Part shown: positions 6,044 to 6,171 of the stretch, piece after piece
How the letters are laid out: each line of letters opens with the position of its first letter
How positions within the stretch are numbered: position 1 is the stretch's first letter
From: Campylobacteraceae bacterium
GTDB taxonomy: Bacteria > Campylobacterota > Campylobacteria > Campylobacterales > Campylobacteraceae
Reading direction: 5' to 3'
Assembly (NCBI GenBank): GCA_031256525.1
Contig: JAIRQK010000121.1
Coordinates: 1 to 6,171 of the forward strand
Length of the DNA stretch: 6,171 bases
Position numbers and translations under genes: made by a program
Notes under the pieces: generated by a model
Told to the model about the DNA's origin: nothing
The model's database searches: none
What the model saw: the letters and a program-made list of their open reading frames with translations, nothing else

Positions 6044-6171
6044 ATGAAATTAGTTAAGTTAAGCCTTGCTGCTGTAGTTGCAGCTGGTGCTATGACAACT
6101 TTCGCAAGTGCTACATCACTTGAAGAAGCAATCAAAGGTGTTGATGTATCTGGTATGGCAAGAGTTAGATT
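6044..6171 (+). CDS. MOMP/PorA-like porin, second copy, 5' end only
   Basis: Only the first 42 codons and two bases are in the window. They encode the signal peptide and the first mature residues up to GMARVR. Against the first copy there are 5 base differences in 128 and a single amino-acid change (Ile12 to Val). Signal cleavage is again expected after ASA at residue 23. AAGGAG (6033-6038) lies 5 nt before the ATG. It is most simply a full tandem paralogue continuing past the window. Whether the rest is intact, or diverges in the surface loops, cannot be seen. Confidence 0.88.
   Translation, partial: MKLVKLSLAAVVAAGAMTTFASATSLEEAIKGVDVSGMARVR

Larger units (their letters stand above)
6020..6171 (+). 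repeat. Direct repeat unit 2: leader and start of second porin gene (partner at 4624-4775)
   Basis: Partner of the 4624-4775 segment, with 145 of 152 bases equal. Upstream of 6020 the similarity drops to the shared TACAAT and general T-richness. Confidence 0.85.

Overview
The window looks like chromosomal DNA from a free-living, low-GC Campylobacterota (epsilonproteobacterial) species, most probably a Sulfurimonas-like organism. The best evidence is the porin N-terminus ([10 protein letters not shown]..., then a LEEAIK.VDVSG block), which closely matches the major outer membrane protein (MOMP/PorA) family of Campylobacter and its relatives. AT-rich spacers with -10-like boxes but no clear -35 box agree with this. 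The genus is an inference. All recognised genes are on the + strand.

Region 1 (1-4412) is the distal part of a tripartite efflux operon. It holds the 3' end of macA (periplasmic adaptor), a complete macB (ABC transporter of the MacB/FtsX-like class), a complete NodT/TolC-type outer-membrane factor with a lipoprotein signal, and a fourth gene for an unrecognised 252-residue lipoprotein. The genes are tightly packed: a 7-nt gap, a 1-nt gap, then an 11-nt overlap. They are almost certainly cotranscribed and translationally coupled. Both macB and the outer-membrane-factor gene appear to start at TTG behind good Shine-Dalgarno sequences. MacA and MacB would form the inner-membrane/periplasmic part of the pump, and the outer-membrane lipoprotein would form the exit duct. 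The lipoprotein's role is unknown. It carries about five degenerate 11-residue repeats, followed by an acidic stretch and a basic tail.

Region 2 (4413-4647) is a 235-nt spacer. It holds a short palindrome, a direct repeat, a long-looped terminator-like inverted repeat ending in a T run, and the promoter and ribosome binding site of the porin gene.

Region 3 (4648-6171) holds a complete MOMP-like porin gene, a 280-nt spacer with a strong hairpin and other possible RNA structure, and the first 128 bases of a second porin gene. The second copy is nearly identical to the first over all that is visible, so this is a tandem duplication with separate promoters. No mobile element, CRISPR array, tRNA or rRNA was seen. 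The part least explained by known families is the repeat-bearing lipoprotein attached to the efflux operon.
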